Origin: Candidatus Aegiribacteria sp.
GTDB taxonomy: Bacteria; Fermentibacterota; Fermentibacteria; Fermentibacterales; Fermentibacteraceae
DNA: 6,048 bases
Assembly: GCA_021107345.1 (NCBI GenBank)
Contig: JAIOSX010000095.1
Coordinates: 1-6,048, forward strand
Direction: 5' to 3'
Shown here: positions 5,992 to 6,048 of the stretch, piece after piece
Position numbering within the stretch: the first letter of the stretch is position 1
How the letters are laid out: every line of letters begins with the position of its first letter
The notes under the pieces: model-generated
Databases searched by the model: none
Seen by the model: only the letters and a program-made list of their open reading frames with translations
Told to the model about the DNA's origin: nothing
Program-made: the position numbers and the translations under genes

Positions 5992-6004
5992 GTCTGATTC
6001 AGAC
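5992..6004. repeat. Short perfect inverted repeat after the glycosidase gene
   Basis: GTCTGA and TCAGAC flank a single T, 20 nt beyond the glycosidase stop. No T-run follows on either strand, so evidence for a factor-independent terminator is weak. It overlaps the stop codon of the possible convergent gene at the right edge. Confidence 0.3.
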
Positions 6005-6048
6005 CATAATACGCTTTATTCCCTCGACTGCGTGATCAGTCAGCTCAC
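5999..6048 (-). CDS. Possible C-terminal end of a convergent gene (runs off right edge)
   Basis: Only one minus-strand frame is open from the right edge. It reads ELTDHAVEGIKRIMV followed by TGA at 6001-5999, an amphipathic helix-like ending. It would converge on the glycosidase gene with 26 nt between the two stops. Sixteen codons are too few to prove coding or to identify a family. Confidence 0.35.
   Translation of the reverse strand, partial: ELTDHAVEGIKRIMV

Noticed and set aside
5992..6030. Rho-independent terminator after the glycosidase
   Set aside because: The GTCTGA/TCAGAC palindrome has a one-base loop (five if opened) and no T-run follows on either strand.

Overview
The window looks like a piece of chromosome from a free-living, probably uncultivated bacterium. 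Gene density is high, base composition is intermediate, starts carry ordinary AGGAG-type ribosome binding sites, and two predicted lipoproteins indicate a cell-surface or periplasmic compartment. No mobile element, rRNA, tRNA or CRISPR array is visible. The taxon cannot be fixed from sequence alone. The small beta-propeller lipoprotein would suit the FCB/Fermentibacteria-like candidate phyla, but that is a guess.

The left half (1-2443) is read from the minus strand, in the order: propeller lipoprotein (2443 to 1679), a class V pyridoxal-phosphate enzyme of the SufS/CsdB cysteine desulfurase (selenocysteine lyase) type (1582 to 194), and the first 40 codons of another small lipoprotein (121 to the left edge). 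The gaps are 96 and 72 nt with no convincing terminator, so the three could be co-transcribed. The right half (2704-5972) is read from the plus strand: an M3-family oligoendopeptidase F and, 14 nt later, a GH63/mannosylglycerate-hydrolase-like (alpha/alpha)6 glycosidase. A 260-nt divergent spacer (2444-2703) separates the halves. It holds candidate promoters, a 10-codon leader ORF with its own ribosome binding site, and an imperfect hairpin in front of the peptidase. The last 50 nt may hold the end of a convergent gene.

The most interesting feature is in the propeller gene. It is split by one in-frame TGA at 2047-2045, and both sides are in the same frame and carry the same kind of propeller repeat. 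The TGA is the last position of a Cys-Gly-Gly-TGA motif, which would be a CxxU redox motif if TGA is read as selenocysteine. A 25-nt hairpin with a GGU apical loop starts 7 nt after the TGA, with the GG 18-19 nt downstream, which is the layout of a bacterial SECIS element. The next gene is a SufS/CsdB-type enzyme, a family able to release selenium from selenocysteine. A previously unseen propeller selenoprotein is therefore a real possibility. A plain nonsense mutation or a sequencing error is the competing explanation and cannot be excluded here.
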